In this document: positions 1-11,100 of the stretch, one piece after another
How positions within the stretch are numbered: position 1 is the first letter of the stretch
Layout: every line of letters begins with the position of its first letter
Source of the DNA: Elymus sibiricus
Taxonomy: Eukaryota > Streptophyta > Magnoliopsida > Poales > Poaceae
DNA length: 64,000 bases
Assembly (NCBI GenBank): GCA_039707655.1
Contig: CM077668.1
Coordinates: 64,497,086 to 64,561,085 of the forward strand
Direction of reading: 5' to 3'
Made by a program: the position numbers and the translations under genes
Notes under the pieces: model-generated
Told to the model about the DNA's origin: nothing
The model's database searches: none
The model's input: only the letters and a program-made list of their open reading frames with translations

Positions 1-166
1 GGGAGGCTGTTAGCCGATACTCCCAGAAATGCTTCGAAGCATTTCTGGCTACAGCTGTACTCAGCCTTGACTGCCATCAGTTGCGAGATGGCATCCAGCT
101 GAGAGACTTTGGCACCCGCATAAAGAGGTTTCTTTGACGAGGCCAAGATCTCCAAGAAGGCCTTTG
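1..166 (-). pseudogene. CACTA element B: internal part of tnp2 transposase (continues from 12537)
   Basis: Read on the minus strand, the 166 bases encode an open stretch containing KKPLYAGAKVSQLDAISQLM and then CFEAFLGV. This is the segment of plant CACTA tnp2 proteins between the N-terminal zinc-binding-like domain and the catalytic domain. The frame joins the open frame that ends at 12537, so this is the same gene split by insertion of element A. The gene runs off the left edge of the window. No stop is seen in this piece. Family assignment is from motif recognition only. Confidence 0.8.
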
Positions 167-185
167 CACTAGTAGAAAATAGGGC
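167..185 (+). repeat. Left terminal inverted repeat of CACTA A
   Basis: CACTAGTAGAAAATAGGGC matches the reverse complement of 12518-12536 at 18 of 19 positions. Confidence 0.92.
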
Positions 186-209
186 TTTGATCCTGGCCAG
201 ATCAGAGCT

Positions 210-455
210 TTAGACCCGGTCGAGTTACGAACCGGGACTAATGGGTGTATCAGTCCTGGTTCGAGCGGCCAGGGAGCCGGCCGGGCCTCGGCGGGCATCA
301 GTCCCGGTTCGTCTGGGACCTTTAGTCCCGGTTCCAGCTACCAACCGGGACTAAAGGTCCTGGCTCCTGGCGCAACCCCTTTAGTCCCAGTTCGTGTCTG
401 GAACCGGGACTAAAGGTCTGTCTTCAGTCCCGGTTCTAGCCACGAACCGGGACTG
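210..455. repeat. Left subterminal repeat array of CACTA A
   Basis: Several copies of AACCGGGACTAAA and its reverse complement, mostly as inverted pairs able to form hairpins. In the CACTA family such arrays are the binding sites of the TnpA-type protein. The array ends just upstream of the TATA box of the first gene. Confidence 0.88.
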
Positions 456-463
456 ATAAAATA

Positions 464-480
464 CCTATATATACCCCGCC
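464..480 (+). promoter_or_regulatory. TATA-box promoter of the first gene of CACTA A
   Basis: CCTATATATACCCCGCC lies directly after the left subterminal array and about 0.5 kb before the first coding exon, with a TC-rich stretch after it. This fits a TATA box with start site near 500. Inferred from sequence and position only. Confidence 0.6.
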
Positions 481-1044
481 CCCGCCGCTCACTCCTCTGT
501 TTTTTGGCCGGCCAGCGTGTGCAGGGTGTGTGCTACTCTCTGTTCTCACCTCCTATGCACATGAGGTGTTCGATGAAATGCCCGAGCAACACTTAAGCTT
601 TCTCTCCTCTCCAAGCTCGACCTCCAAGCTCCATTTTTCCCAAGATTTCTCTAGGTTTGGCGGTGCACCAACTATCCAAGTGTTCTAAAAAGGTTAGCAA
701 CTTCATCGTTTCATCTCTCACTGCTAGTTTAGCTCATTTCAAATGCTCTAGAAGTAGAGTGGTTTGTGGGTTTTAGTGGAGGAGTGTATGTGGGAGTTCT
801 TTTGATTTAGATGCACAATTTGAGCTGAAATTAACTTCTTAGAGTCTGCACATGTGTAGGGTGCGGTCCCCGTCCCCGTCCTCACCGCCGTCGATCGCCC
901 GCGCCGATCTCGTCGCCGGCACCACCGTGGTGAGCCTCTTGTTCTTATCTTCTTTTTAAAAGAAAAAAATTCTTACTTGTATGATTTAGATAGATACTTG
1001 TATAATTTTCTTACTTTTATTATTGTTTGTTATTATATAGTGCC

Positions 1045-1500
1045 ATGACTTTGGTATCCGCCCCCGTCGGCCCTCGTCCTGTCTATGATTCGGATGTGGT
1101 ATATTATCTTTTATTATGATTTGTTTCATTTAGTGTTTATGACAATTATGCCGACCAACGTGACATAGATGTTTTTATCTAGGAGGTATGTGAACCGGAA
1201 ATTCCAACCGACCCTCTTGTCGAGAGGTTAAATTTAGTTGAAAAAGAAAACAATTACTTGAAGAAAAAATTGAAAAGAATTGAGGAGGAGAAGATGGAAT
1301 TGGAGTTGCATGTTGCCGATGTCGTCGATGATCACAAGATCAAGATGGATGCAATGCGCTTGAAGATTAGAAAGATTAGAAAATATGCCATTCATAATAA
1401 GGCTTGGTATCATTATGTCGTTGGATCAATTGTTATCTTAGTTGCGATTATGATCGCATTTGTTGTTGTTTTTCATAGTTTCAATGTATGTTTTAATTAG
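1045..1500 (+). CDS. Small coiled-coil, single-membrane-span protein encoded by CACTA A (spliced)
   Basis: Exon 1 is 1045-1098 (starts MTLVSAPVGPRPVYDSDV) and exon 2 is 1183-1500, joined in frame over an 84-bp intron with GT and AG borders. The product is about 123 residues. Residues from about 35 to 80 are Lys/Glu-rich with heptad-like spacing (NNYLKKKLKRIEEEKMELEL), which suggests a coiled coil. A hydrophobic run near the C-terminus (GSIVILVAIMIAFVVVF) looks like one transmembrane helix. It lies about 200 bp upstream of tnp2 on the same strand and may share its transcript. No known enzyme motif is seen. I have the impression that similar ORFs occur in other Triticeae CACTA elements, but the function is unknown to me. 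The frame is intact, unlike the neighbouring transposase genes. Confidence 0.7.
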
Positions 1501-1698
1501 ATGCTCTAGAGAGCTATATGTTGTTCTACGAGAACTATATATGTATGAACTTTATGTATTTATTTTTTCAGTAATAACATTTGATCACTACAGTACTTTG
1601 GTTTTAATGTGATGATGAACTTGTATTAATTTAGTCACTTCTCTATTCATGATGTTCTGTAATGGTTTTTGATACACTTAATTATATAATGCACGCAG

Positions 1699-4600
1699 AT
1701 GAACCGGCAATGGATGTACGGTGACCGACGCACCTCCGAGTATCTTGAGGGCCTGCATAAATTTCTCGAAGTGGCTGAGGCAAACAAGCAGAATGGTTTT
1801 ATGTATTGTCCATGCCTTGTCTGTGAGAATACGAAGGATTACTCTAACTTGAAAACCCTTCACGTCCACCTGCTTGAGAAGGGTTTCATGCCACACTATA
1901 ATGTTTGGACCAAGCACGGAGAAAGAGGGGTTATGACGGAAGACAACGAAGAAGAAGAGGATGATGACAACTATCCCCCTGAATACGGTGATACTGCAAC
2001 GGGGGAAGCTAAAGATCAAGAGGAACCAGACGATGTGCCCGATGATGATCTTCGCCGGGTCATTGTTGATGCAAAGAGACAATGCCAAAGTGAAAGGGAG
2101 AAGTTGAAGTTCGATCGCATGTTAGAGGATCACAAAACAGGGTTGTACCCAAATTGCGAAGATGACAACACAAAGCTCGGTACCACACTGGAATTGCTGA
2201 AATGGAAGGCAGACAATGGTGTATCTGACAACGGATTTGGGAAGCTACTGAAAAAAATGAAGAAGATGCTTCCAAAGGATAACGAATTGCCCGACAGTAC
2301 GTACGAAGCAAAGAAGGTTCTATGCCCTCAAGGATTGGAGGTGCAGAAGATACATACATGCCCTAATGACTGCATCCTCTACCGCGGTGAGTACGAGGAT
2401 TTGAACGCATGCCCGGTATGCGGTGCATTGCGGTATAAGATCAGACGAGATGACCCTGGTGATGTTGAGGGCGAGCGCCCCAGGAAGAGGGTTCTTGCCA
2501 AGGTGATGTGGTATGCTCCTATAATACCACGGCTGAAACGTCTGTTCAGAAACAAAGTGCATGCCAAGTTGATGCGATGGCACAAAGAAGACCGTAAGAA
2601 AGACGGGAAGTTGAGATCACCCGCTGACGGGTCGCAGTGGAGAAAAATCAAGAGAAGGTGGGGGGACTTTGCAGGTGACGCGAGGAACGTATGGTTTGGT
2701 TTAAGTGCAGATGGCATTAATCCTTTTGGGGAGCAGAGCAGCAATCATAGCACCTGGCCCGTGACTCTATGTATCTATAACCTTCCTCCTTGGTTGTGCA
2801 TGAAGCGGAAGTTCATTATGATGCCAGTGCTCATCCAAGGCCCTAAGCAACCCGGCAACGACATTGATGTGTACCTAAGGCCATTAGTTGAAGAACTTTT
2901 GCAGCTGTGGAATGGAGAAGGTGTACGTGTGTGGGATGAGCACAAACAGGAGGAATTTGACCTACATGTGTTGCTGTTTGTAACCATCAATGATTGGCCT
3001 GCTCTTAGTAACCTTTCAGGACAGACAAACAAGGGATACCACGCATGCACGCACTGTTTAGATGACACCGAAAGTATATATTTGGAGAAATGCAGGAAGA
3101 ATGTGTACCTGGGACATCGTCAATTTCTTCCGACCAACCATCAATGTCGAAAGAAAGGCAAGCATTTCAAAGGTGAGGCAGATCACCGGAAGAAGCCCGC
3201 CCTCCGTACTGGTGATCACATACTTGATATGGTCAAGGATTTACAAGTAATCTTTGGAAAGGGTCCTGGCGGACAATCTGTTCCGAATGACGCTGAGGGA
3301 CGCGCACCCATGTGGAAGAAGAAATCTATATTTTCGGACCTACCCTATTGGAAAGACCTAGAGGTCCGCTCTGCAATCGACGTGATGCACGTGACGAAGA
3401 ATCTTTGCGTGAACCTGCTAGGCTTCTTGGGTGTGTATGGGAAGACAAAAGATACACCGGAGGCACGGGAGGACCAGCAACGTGTGCACGAAAAAGACGG
3501 CATGCATCCAAAGCAGTATGATGGTCCTGCCAGCTACGCACTTACCAAAGAAGAGAAGGAAATCTTCTTTGAATGCCTGCTCAGTGTGAAGGTCCCGTCT
3601 GGCTTCTCTTCGAATATAAAGGGAATAATAAATATGGCAGAGAAAAAGTTCCAGAACCTAAAGTCTCATGACTGCCACGTGATTATGACGCAACTGCTTC
3701 CGGTTGCATTGAGGGGTCTTCTACCGGAAAACGTTCGATTAGCCATTGTGAAGCTATGTGCATTCCTCAATGCAATCTCTCAGAAGGTAATCGATCCAGA
3801 TATCCTACCAAGGTTAAAGAATGATTTGGTGCAATGTCTTGTCAGTTTCGAGCTGGTGTTCCCACCATCCTTCTTCAATATCATGACGCACGTCCTAGTT
3901 CATCTAGTCGACGAGATTGCCATTCTGGGTCCTGTATTTCTACACAATATGTTCCCCTTTGAGAGGTTCATGGGAGTCTTAAAGAAATATGTTCGTAACC
4001 GAGCTAGGCCAGAAGGAAGCATCTCCATGGGCCATCAAACAGAGGAGGTCATTGGGTTTTGTGTTGACTTTATTCCTGACCTTAAGCCGATTGGTCTCCC
4101 TTAATCGCGCTATGAGAGGAGACTGACTGGAAAAGGCACGCTAGGAGCGGATGCAATAATATGTAGGGACGGGCATTCTTGGGCTCAAGCACACTACACG
4201 GTTCTACAGAATTCTACCTTGGTGACCTCGTATGTCAATGAACACAAGAATTTTCTGCGCTCCAAACACCTGGAGCAGTGTGACGACTGGATTACATGTG
4301 AACACATCAGGACTTTCGGCAGTTGGTTGCAAACACATCTCATGGGTAACAACATTGTTGGAGATGAGCTGTACTCGTTGGCCAGGACACCATCTTCGAC
4401 TGTATTGACTTACCAAGGGTACGAGATAAATGGGAATACATTTTACACGATCGCCCAAGATCAAAAGAGCACCAACCAAAATAGTGGTGTCCGCTTTGAT
4501 GCAGCAACCAACAGGGGAAAGGACACATATTATGGTTACATAGTGGACATATGGGAACTTGACTATGGACATGATTTTAAGGTCCCTTTGTTTCGGTGCA

Positions 4601-4994
4601 AATGGGTCAATCGGTCAGGAGGCGGGGTACAGGTAGACCCGCAGTACGGAATGACAACAGTGGATCTCAACAATCTTGGGTACACAGACGAACCATTCGT
4701 CCTAGCCAATGATGTGGCGCATGTTTTCTATGTGAAGGGCATGTCTACAAACCGAGAAAAAGAAAAGATAAGGAAGCGAATACATCATACGATGAGCCAA
4801 AGTGCCACATAGTTCTTTCAGGGAAAAGAGACATCGTGGGAGTGGAGGGCAAGACAGACATGTCTGAAAATTATGAAAAGTTTCATGAAATTCCTCCCTT
4901 CAAAGTGAAGGCTGACCCAAGCACCCTGTTAAACGATGAAGATTATCCATGGTTACGGCGCAATAAGCAAGGGACACGCGCGAAGAAAAAGTGA
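1699..4994 (+). pseudogene. tnp2-type CACTA transposase (TnpD), broken by one stop and one frameshift
   Basis: The frame starts MNRQWMYGDRRTSEYL, a standard start of the transposase-associated domain, with its CPCLVC cysteine motif near residue 38. A transposase_21 (tnp2) catalytic region follows, with ADGINPFGEQSS near residue 340 and DVMHVTKNLC near residue 560. Then come DUF4218-like sequence (FPFERFMGVLKKYVRNRARP, about 740-790) and a DUF4216-like tail. A TAA at 4102-4104 interrupts the frame, which then stays open to 4812. A single-base deletion near 4748-4751 shifts the frame, and the true tail (…DYPWLRRNKQGTRAKKK) ends at a TGA at 4992-4994. The enzyme family cuts and joins the terminal inverted repeats. 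With these two lesions this copy is unlikely to make full-length enzyme. Confidence 0.9.
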
Positions 4995-5269
4995 AGACTT
5001 TCTCTCCACAACTATTCTGATGATGGCTTTGATCTAGAATATCACTCCAGTTACATGTCAAGAAATGAAATGCCTTTTGTAACATATGAGTTTTCGTCCG
5101 AAACCGTGATACTTCGAAAGAGATTGTCCATTTTGTACACGAAGTGCATCCAGTTTTTGCCGTAACCCTCTCAACTTTTTAGCACATGCTATGTGGGTGA
5201 AATGATGATACCATGCCAACTTTCAACCTTTTCAGAGTTCATTTGTACTGCTTTTCAATTTCAGGGTCA

Positions 5270-6190
5270 TTTAGCTCAAAGAATGAATTAATAGCAAAAA
5301 GAATGAATCAAAAAGCTTTTATAAAACTCTAATAGCAAAAAGAATGAACTAAAAAGTTTTCATAAAATTCTAATAGCAAAAAGAATGAACTAAAAAGAAT
5401 CAATTAAATATAATATTTTTCAATAGCAAAAAGAATCAACTAAAAATAATCAAAATAATATTAACTAAAATTATCAAAGTATTTATTTGTTAAAAACTTT
5501 AATAGTAAAAAGAATTTTCATAAAGTATTTTTTGTTACAAACTTTAATAGAAAACTAAAAAGCTTTTATAAAACTCTAATAGCAAAAGGAATCAACTAAA
5601 AAGAATCAATAAAAAATATCAATAGCAAAAAGAATCAACTAAAAATAATCTAAATAATATTAACTAAAATTATCAAAGTATTTATTTGTTAAAAACTTTA
5701 ATAGTAAAAGGAATTTTCATAAAGTATTTTTTGTTACAAACTTTAATAGAAAACTAAAAAGCTTTTATAAAACTCTAATAGCAAAAGGAATCAACTAAAA
5801 AGAATCAATAAAAAATATCAATAGCAAAAAGAATTAACTAAAAATAATCAAAATAATATTAACTAAAATTATCAAAGTATTTATTTGTTAAAAACTTTAA
5901 TAGTAAAAAGAATTTTCATAAAGTATTTTTTGTTACAAACTTTAATAGAAAACTAAAAAGCTTTTATAAAACTCTAATAGCAAAAGGAATCAACTAAAAA
6001 GAATCAATAAAAAATATCAATAGCAAAAAGAATCAACTAAAAATAATCAAAATAATATTAACTAAAATTATCAAAGTATTTATTTGTTAAAAACTTTAAT
6101 AGTAAAAAGAATTTTCATAAAGTATTTTTTGTTACAAACTTTAATAGAAAACTAAAAAGCTTTTATAAAACTCTAATAGCAAACTAAAAT
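5270..6190. repeat. AT-rich tandem repeat array with 199-bp period
   Basis: The mark AGCTTTTATAAAACTCTAAT recurs at about 5561, 5760, 5959 and 6158, an exact 199-bp spacing, preceded by a more diverged start from about 5270. Units are very A-rich and rich in AATAGCAAAAAGAAT-like subrepeats. It fills the gap between the tnp2 gene and the candidate Pol III unit of element A. No coding capacity is seen. Confidence 0.9.
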
Positions 6191-6197
6191 AACATAT

Positions 6198-6345
6198 AAA
6201 AAATGCCACCTACTAGGCCACCATGGCCTGCATACGACTAGAAACCCATATTTACATGGGCCAGGATGCAGGCCCGCGGGCCGAGCAGGCCCAACATGGC
6301 AGTGACAAAGGTTAGGCATGTACTGCCTGCAATAGAGTGGAGCTC
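6198..6345 (-). ncRNA. Candidate Pol III small RNA of CACTA A
   Basis: On the minus strand, starting about 22 bp after the TATA box of a U6-like promoter, a stretch of about 145 nt runs to a six-T run at 6203-6198, a normal Pol III stop. It has no useful ORF. It is rich in short inverted repeats: GGCAGT/ACTGCC (6298-6303 with 6322-6327), CCCAT/ATGGG (6245-6260), the palindrome GGCCCGCGGGCC (6271-6282) and GGCC…GGCC near 6217-6228. It does not look to me like U6, U3, 7SL or tRNA. The start site is inferred by analogy with wheat U6 and may be off by a few bases. Transcription is unproven. Confidence 0.45.
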
Positions 6346-6366
6346 GACAGCTCGGTCACAGCGGGG

Positions 6367-6413
6367 CTTATAAACCAGTGCAGGCGCCTCTCGACTAGCG
6401 AGGTGGGACTAAA
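6367..6413 (-). promoter_or_regulatory. U6-type snRNA promoter (USE plus TATA, 24-bp spacing) on the minus strand
   Basis: The minus strand reads TTTAGTCCCACCTCG (USE; plant consensus RTCCCACATCG), then exactly 24 bp, then TTTATAAG at 6374-6367. Plant snRNA promoters with about 24-26 bp between USE and TATA are used by RNA polymerase III, and those with about 33-34 bp by Pol II. From memory, the wheat U6 promoter has the same USE variant and the same spacing. It points away from the second transposon gene, with the internal subterminal repeat array lying between the two promoters. Confidence 0.65.
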
Positions 6414-6437
6414 CATTTGGCCGCGGCAGCACGGCCC

Positions 6438-6634
6438 TTTAGTCCCGGTTGGTGGCTCCAACCGGGACTAAAGGCCCCCCTTTAGTCCCGGTTGGTGACA
6501 CCAACCGAGACTAAAGGTCCTTTTCAGCAGCCGAAAGGGTGGGAAGCAAAAGGGCTTTAGTCCCGGTTGGTGGTTCCAACCGGGACTAAAGGGGAACCTT
6601 TAGTCCCGGTTGGAGCCACCAACCGGGACTAAAG
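6438..6634. repeat. Internal array of subterminal-type inverted repeats in CACTA A
   Basis: Four hairpin-forming pairs of TTTAGTCCCGGTTGG and CCAACCGGGACTAAA, the same motif as at the element ends, lie about 6 kb inside the element. They sit between the candidate Pol III promoter and the TATA box of the second gene. No CACTA terminus is seen next to them, so they are not obviously the edge of a nested element. Confidence 0.85.
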
Positions 6635-6641
6635 GGTTGGG

Positions 6642-6974
6642 TATATAACCACGCACATGGAAAAATTTCCAATTCCCCACCCATTTCTTCGATCTCTCCT
6701 CCTCTCCCCCGACGACACCGACGACCACCTCGACGCCGTCAGGCTGCCCGACCTCGCCGTCGCCTCCCCGAGCCCTGCCCTGCCCCGACGCCCTCGCCGC
6801 GCCCTGCCCCGGCGCCCTCACCGCGCCCTGCCCCGACGCCGTACGTCCGCCGCGCGCTCCCCTCATCGCCGTCCCTCCAGCTCCATCGCCCCTGCCCCGA
6901 CGCCGTCCCCGCGCGCTCCCCTCGTCGCCGGCCATTGCCATCCCTGCCCGGGCTCCCCTCCTCGTCTTTCAAGG
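6642..6974 (+). promoter_or_regulatory. TATA box and GC-rich leader of the second CACTA A gene
   Basis: TATATAA at 6642-6648 directly follows the internal repeat array. Next comes a leader rich in CCCCGACGCCCT-like repeats that ends at a plausible donor (TTTCAAG/GTAGTT near 6974). Open frames in this leader on both strands are due to its GC content, and I do not treat them as genes. Confidence 0.5.
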
Positions 6975-7019
6975 TAGTTTTTTCTGTAGTAATTTTTTTT
7001 TCTGTAGATGCATGTTAGA

Positions 7020-7300
7020 TGATGATTCTTTTATGCTTTGATGATGATGATAGATGATAGATGATGATGATGATGATAGATGATTTTCTGTAGTAATTTT
7101 GTTAGATAATTTTTTCTGTAGTAATTTTGTGTTAGATGATTTGTTGTTAGATGATGATGATGATAGATGATAGATGATGATGATGATGTGATAGATGATT
7201 TTCTATAGTAATTTTGTTAGATAATTTTTTCTGTAGTAATTTTGTTAGATGATTTGTTGTTAGATGATGATGATAGATGATATAGATAGATGGAATGCTA
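7020..7300. repeat. GATGAT/TAGATGAT low-complexity repeats in the leader intron of gene 2
   Basis: Imperfect GATGAT, TAGATGAT and TTTTCTGTAGTAATTTTGTTAGATGAT-like units recur two to three times. No coding signal is seen. Confidence 0.8.
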
Positions 7301-7494
7301 ATGCCATGCTAATTTTCACTCAATGGAATTACAGGTTGTGGTGTTTGCATCTCCGTGGTCACTGATCGTCCCTCCGCTGTTCGACAAAAGGTGTCCATTT
7401 GTTGAGTTGTGTATTAATCATCTTGTGTATAAATCTTGTATTCATTTTGTATTCATCTTGTGTATAAATATTGTATTCATCAAATATCGTCGTA

Positions 7495-8040
7495 ACTTCG
7501 ACATGAGAGGGGGGTCGTTAAAACATAACCCCGATAATTTTGATTTTGAGGCATATGAAAACATGATTTGTAGGTCGGACAGGCATGAGAGAGGCGGCCC
7601 GCAAAGTATCCTCTCCCGAAAGATAGGATGACTCATCAAATAAGATTCTAGGTGGCCCGCAAATTTTCATGTTGTTCATTGACTTCGACATGAGGGGGAG
7701 GGGGCCGGGGGTCGTTAAAACATAACCCTGATAATTTTGGTATAACTTCGACATGAGGGGGAGGAGTCCTCGACGATCGACTATGTTTGCCACCAATCCA
7801 TCTCTCATGGTTGTATATTGCCATGTTGTAATATTTGCAGAAACTATGGACGGCAGAGATATAGAACAAGATAGGACGACTCATTAGATATGATTCTAGA
7901 TAATGTCCAATGCCTCATATCGCGAATGTTGTTCATTGACTTCGACATGAGGGGGGGGGGGTCGTTAAAACATAACCCCGATAATTTCGGTATAACTTCG
8001 ACATGAGGGGGGAGGGGGTCGTTAAAACCTAACCCCAATA
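7495..8040. repeat. Diverged tandem copies of a G-run repeat in the leader of gene 2
   Basis: The unit AACTTCGACATGAGGGGG followed by GTCGTTAAAACATAACCCCG recurs near 7495, 7680, 7745, 7938 and 7995. Spacing is variable. Open frames here are by-products of the repeat. Confidence 0.8.
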
Positions 8041-8129
8041 ATCCACTAATCCATTGCTCATATGCATATGATTCCTTGTCGTGATTAGGTCTATATGTTT
8101 GCCACTAATCCATCTCTCATGGTTGTATA

Positions 8130-11100
8130 TTGCCATGTTGTAATAATTGTAGAAACTATGGACAGAGACTTAGAAAAAGAAGAGTTGTTGGGGATGTAAT
8201 CCGCGACGGAGGTGATCCCTTGTCGTTTCTCAATGACACCGATGGTGAGGAAGGAGATCATGACGGCTCCGGTGATCGAGTGGAGGAGGAAGGAGATCAT
8301 GACGGCTCCGGTGACCGAACGGAGGAGCAAGGAGATCACGACGGCTCCGGTGATCGAACGGAGGAGGGAGCCTTAACTGTTGCAAAGTCCGGCGAGGTAT
8401 ATATACATATATTAATTAAGCCTCTGCTGACTTGATGCATTAATTGTTTTGTATGTACATATATTAACGCTTCTTTCTTCTTTTAATTAGCCCTCCGGAT
8501 CGAGCCAAACTTCCGTAAGGAGACGAGGCCCGAAAAAGGTTGCGCCAGGATGAAAGGTTCACGATCGAAGAAGTCGGTCGAGATGGCCAACCGATTGCTC
8601 CCAAGCGGAGCAGGGACACATTTATACATCCGTGCGGAGTGGTTGTTACGGACTGCGTCCCGATCAGCATCCAAGAATGGAATAAGAAGAAGGACCCTGA
8701 AGTTTCTTATGTCCAGGATAGACAGAAAGATGATCTTTGGACCTCGCTGATGACAAATTTCAGCCTACCGCCAGAGGTGGATCCGAATAAGGTCAAGGCG
8801 TTTGCTCTTAAGAAGATGGCAGGACTATTCAAGAACTGGAAGAAAGATTTGAACAAAAAGTTTGTTGAGAAAGACAAGACTCCAGAATTCACCGGTGCAT
8901 ATGAGAAGATAAAAGATCACTGGCCCGCATTTGTGGCCTACAAGAAATCGGACAAGGGCAAGCAAAGGTCAGCGACAAATAAGCTAAATGCTGCAAAGAA
9001 GAAGTATCACCATGTTACGGGGTCAGGTGGCTACAGCAAAGCCCGTCCTACGTGGGACAAAGCTGAGCAAGACCTGCTTGCTAAAGGGGTCCAACCAGCG
9101 ACATTGCACTGGCCAGATCGGTCAAGGACTTGGTTCTTCGGGGTTGGGGGAACTTTGGACCTAGACACAGGGGAGTGTGTTTGGACGAAAGCTCAACTTG
9201 CAATACCCGTCAAGAAGCTTCAGGAAGCAATCCAGACAGCGCAGGAAGGGAAGTTACATCCCGACAGAGAGAATGACGAGCTGACACATGCCCTCGGGAA
9301 TCCTGCACACCCTGGACGAACACGAGGCACATCAGGCTCTGTTCCGTGGAAGGATGGGTTTCCCGACAGTGATGGTTATAGAAGCCGACAGAGAAAGAAG
9401 AAAGCGGAAGCAAGCGAAATGCAGAAGATGAATGCAAGATTAGCGAAATTAGAGGAACTTGAGAGCCAGCGATCTACCAGCCAACCATCTCAGCGGCACG
9501 AAGATCCTTCCTTCGACACTGCCCCAGAAGCTACCCCACCATCTCAGCGGAGAAGCAGCGTGGCTTCCACGGAGCTCCTTCAGCCTGATATCACGGCTCC
9601 TCGCTACCCCGTGGATAGTTTCACAGAGACTGAACATTGTGTGCTAATGGCGAAATGCCAGAACCTGACCTTGAAGGCGGCGGTCGGCTCTGTTTTACCT
9701 CCTCGTACTGAGGGAACTTTCCATTGCCGTCCGATTCCACATGGCTATGCTATTGTCACGGTGGATGAGATAATGGCGGGATTTGAGGGGCTGGAGCTTG
9801 ACTACCCTACAGGTGAAGGGGAGGATCTTCTGGAAAATGCCTTAAGGAGTACCTGTCTATGGAGAAAGGAGTACATCAAGCTTTCAAACTGGACGACGCC
9901 TCAGCAGACGCAGCCGGATCCTCAGCAGACTCCTCCTCACAGTCTAGTTGTGCTATCTCCGCTGCCTGAGTCATCTCCGGCGCGTCATCCGTCTCCGCCG
10001 CCTCAACGGACTATAACGTCGGAGGCCTCTCAGCAGAATCCTCCTCCGCCTCAGCTGTCTCTGGCGCGTCAGCCGTCTCCGCCGCCGCAGCTGCCTCCGC
10101 CGCGTCAGCGAACTCCGCCTCGTCAGCAACAGCGGAAGAGAGCCGCCGCCGCTCCGGCGGCTAGCAGTACAAACGGCGGGAAGAAATTCAAATATGGTCC
10201 AAGCCTCAGGGTTCCTCCAAAGTTACCATCTGAGAGGACTGACGAGGAAAACAACGACATCAGTGCTGCCGAAGTGCAGGCCCATTTTGCACGGAAAGTT
10301 CCACCTCCGAAGGAAAAAATAGATCCGGTAAAGGCGAATCGCACTCTGGATGCCCTTACGCGACCACCTCCGCCTCTGCTGCTATCAAACTATGACCGGA
10401 TTATTGCAAAGACATATGACAAAGCTAAGAGTCAGTCGAGAAGTAGGAGTACTGGTGCAAGAAGTGGGAAAACAATTCCCCAGCTCGGCGAACAGGAAAA
10501 GCAATCGTGCCCCCCCGCTCAAGGTGTTTACCGATACCCCGGGGGTAGCGGCCGTTGCTCCTGGTTTCAATCCTGGTGATTACCTAGGCGATGATGTACA
10601 TTTTGAAATCGCTAAGCCGGTAGACACCTTTAAATACCAGCACGGGAAGCGTCTCGTCAGAAGTGATGATCTGGAACAAGATCTACCAACGATGATGCGA
10701 ACATTACATAAATGGTACTTGGAAACCTTCAAGGATGGGACGGGCAGTATCTTGGTGGGAATTAAGGATGAGCACGAGTTCGTTGGAGTCGACTCGATCT
10801 TCGTTAAATTTGACGAACTCTTTCAGTTATACAATCAAGCCACCCTCGACAAAAGTCTCGTGGCTTGTTATTGTCTGTAAGTATTATTTCTGTAATTATC
10901 CTCACTATATTATGCAGATTGAAGATCGTCGAATTTAAAAAAGGATAAATCTATGACATTGGGTTCATTAACCCAAATATCGTAAATGAATGGTCGGTAC
11001 AGAAGATCCCCGAGGAGACTGAGAAAATCTTGCTCAGCTCGTTCCTTCGACACCAAAACAAAAGGGAAATACTCTTTCCTTACAACTTCAACTGAGTGTT

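Noticed and set aside
6355..6370. Possible 7SL or U3 RNA gene behind the element A promoter
   Set aside because: The sequence after the TATA box does not show the starts I know for plant 7SL or U3 RNA. Only the promoter resembles those genes.
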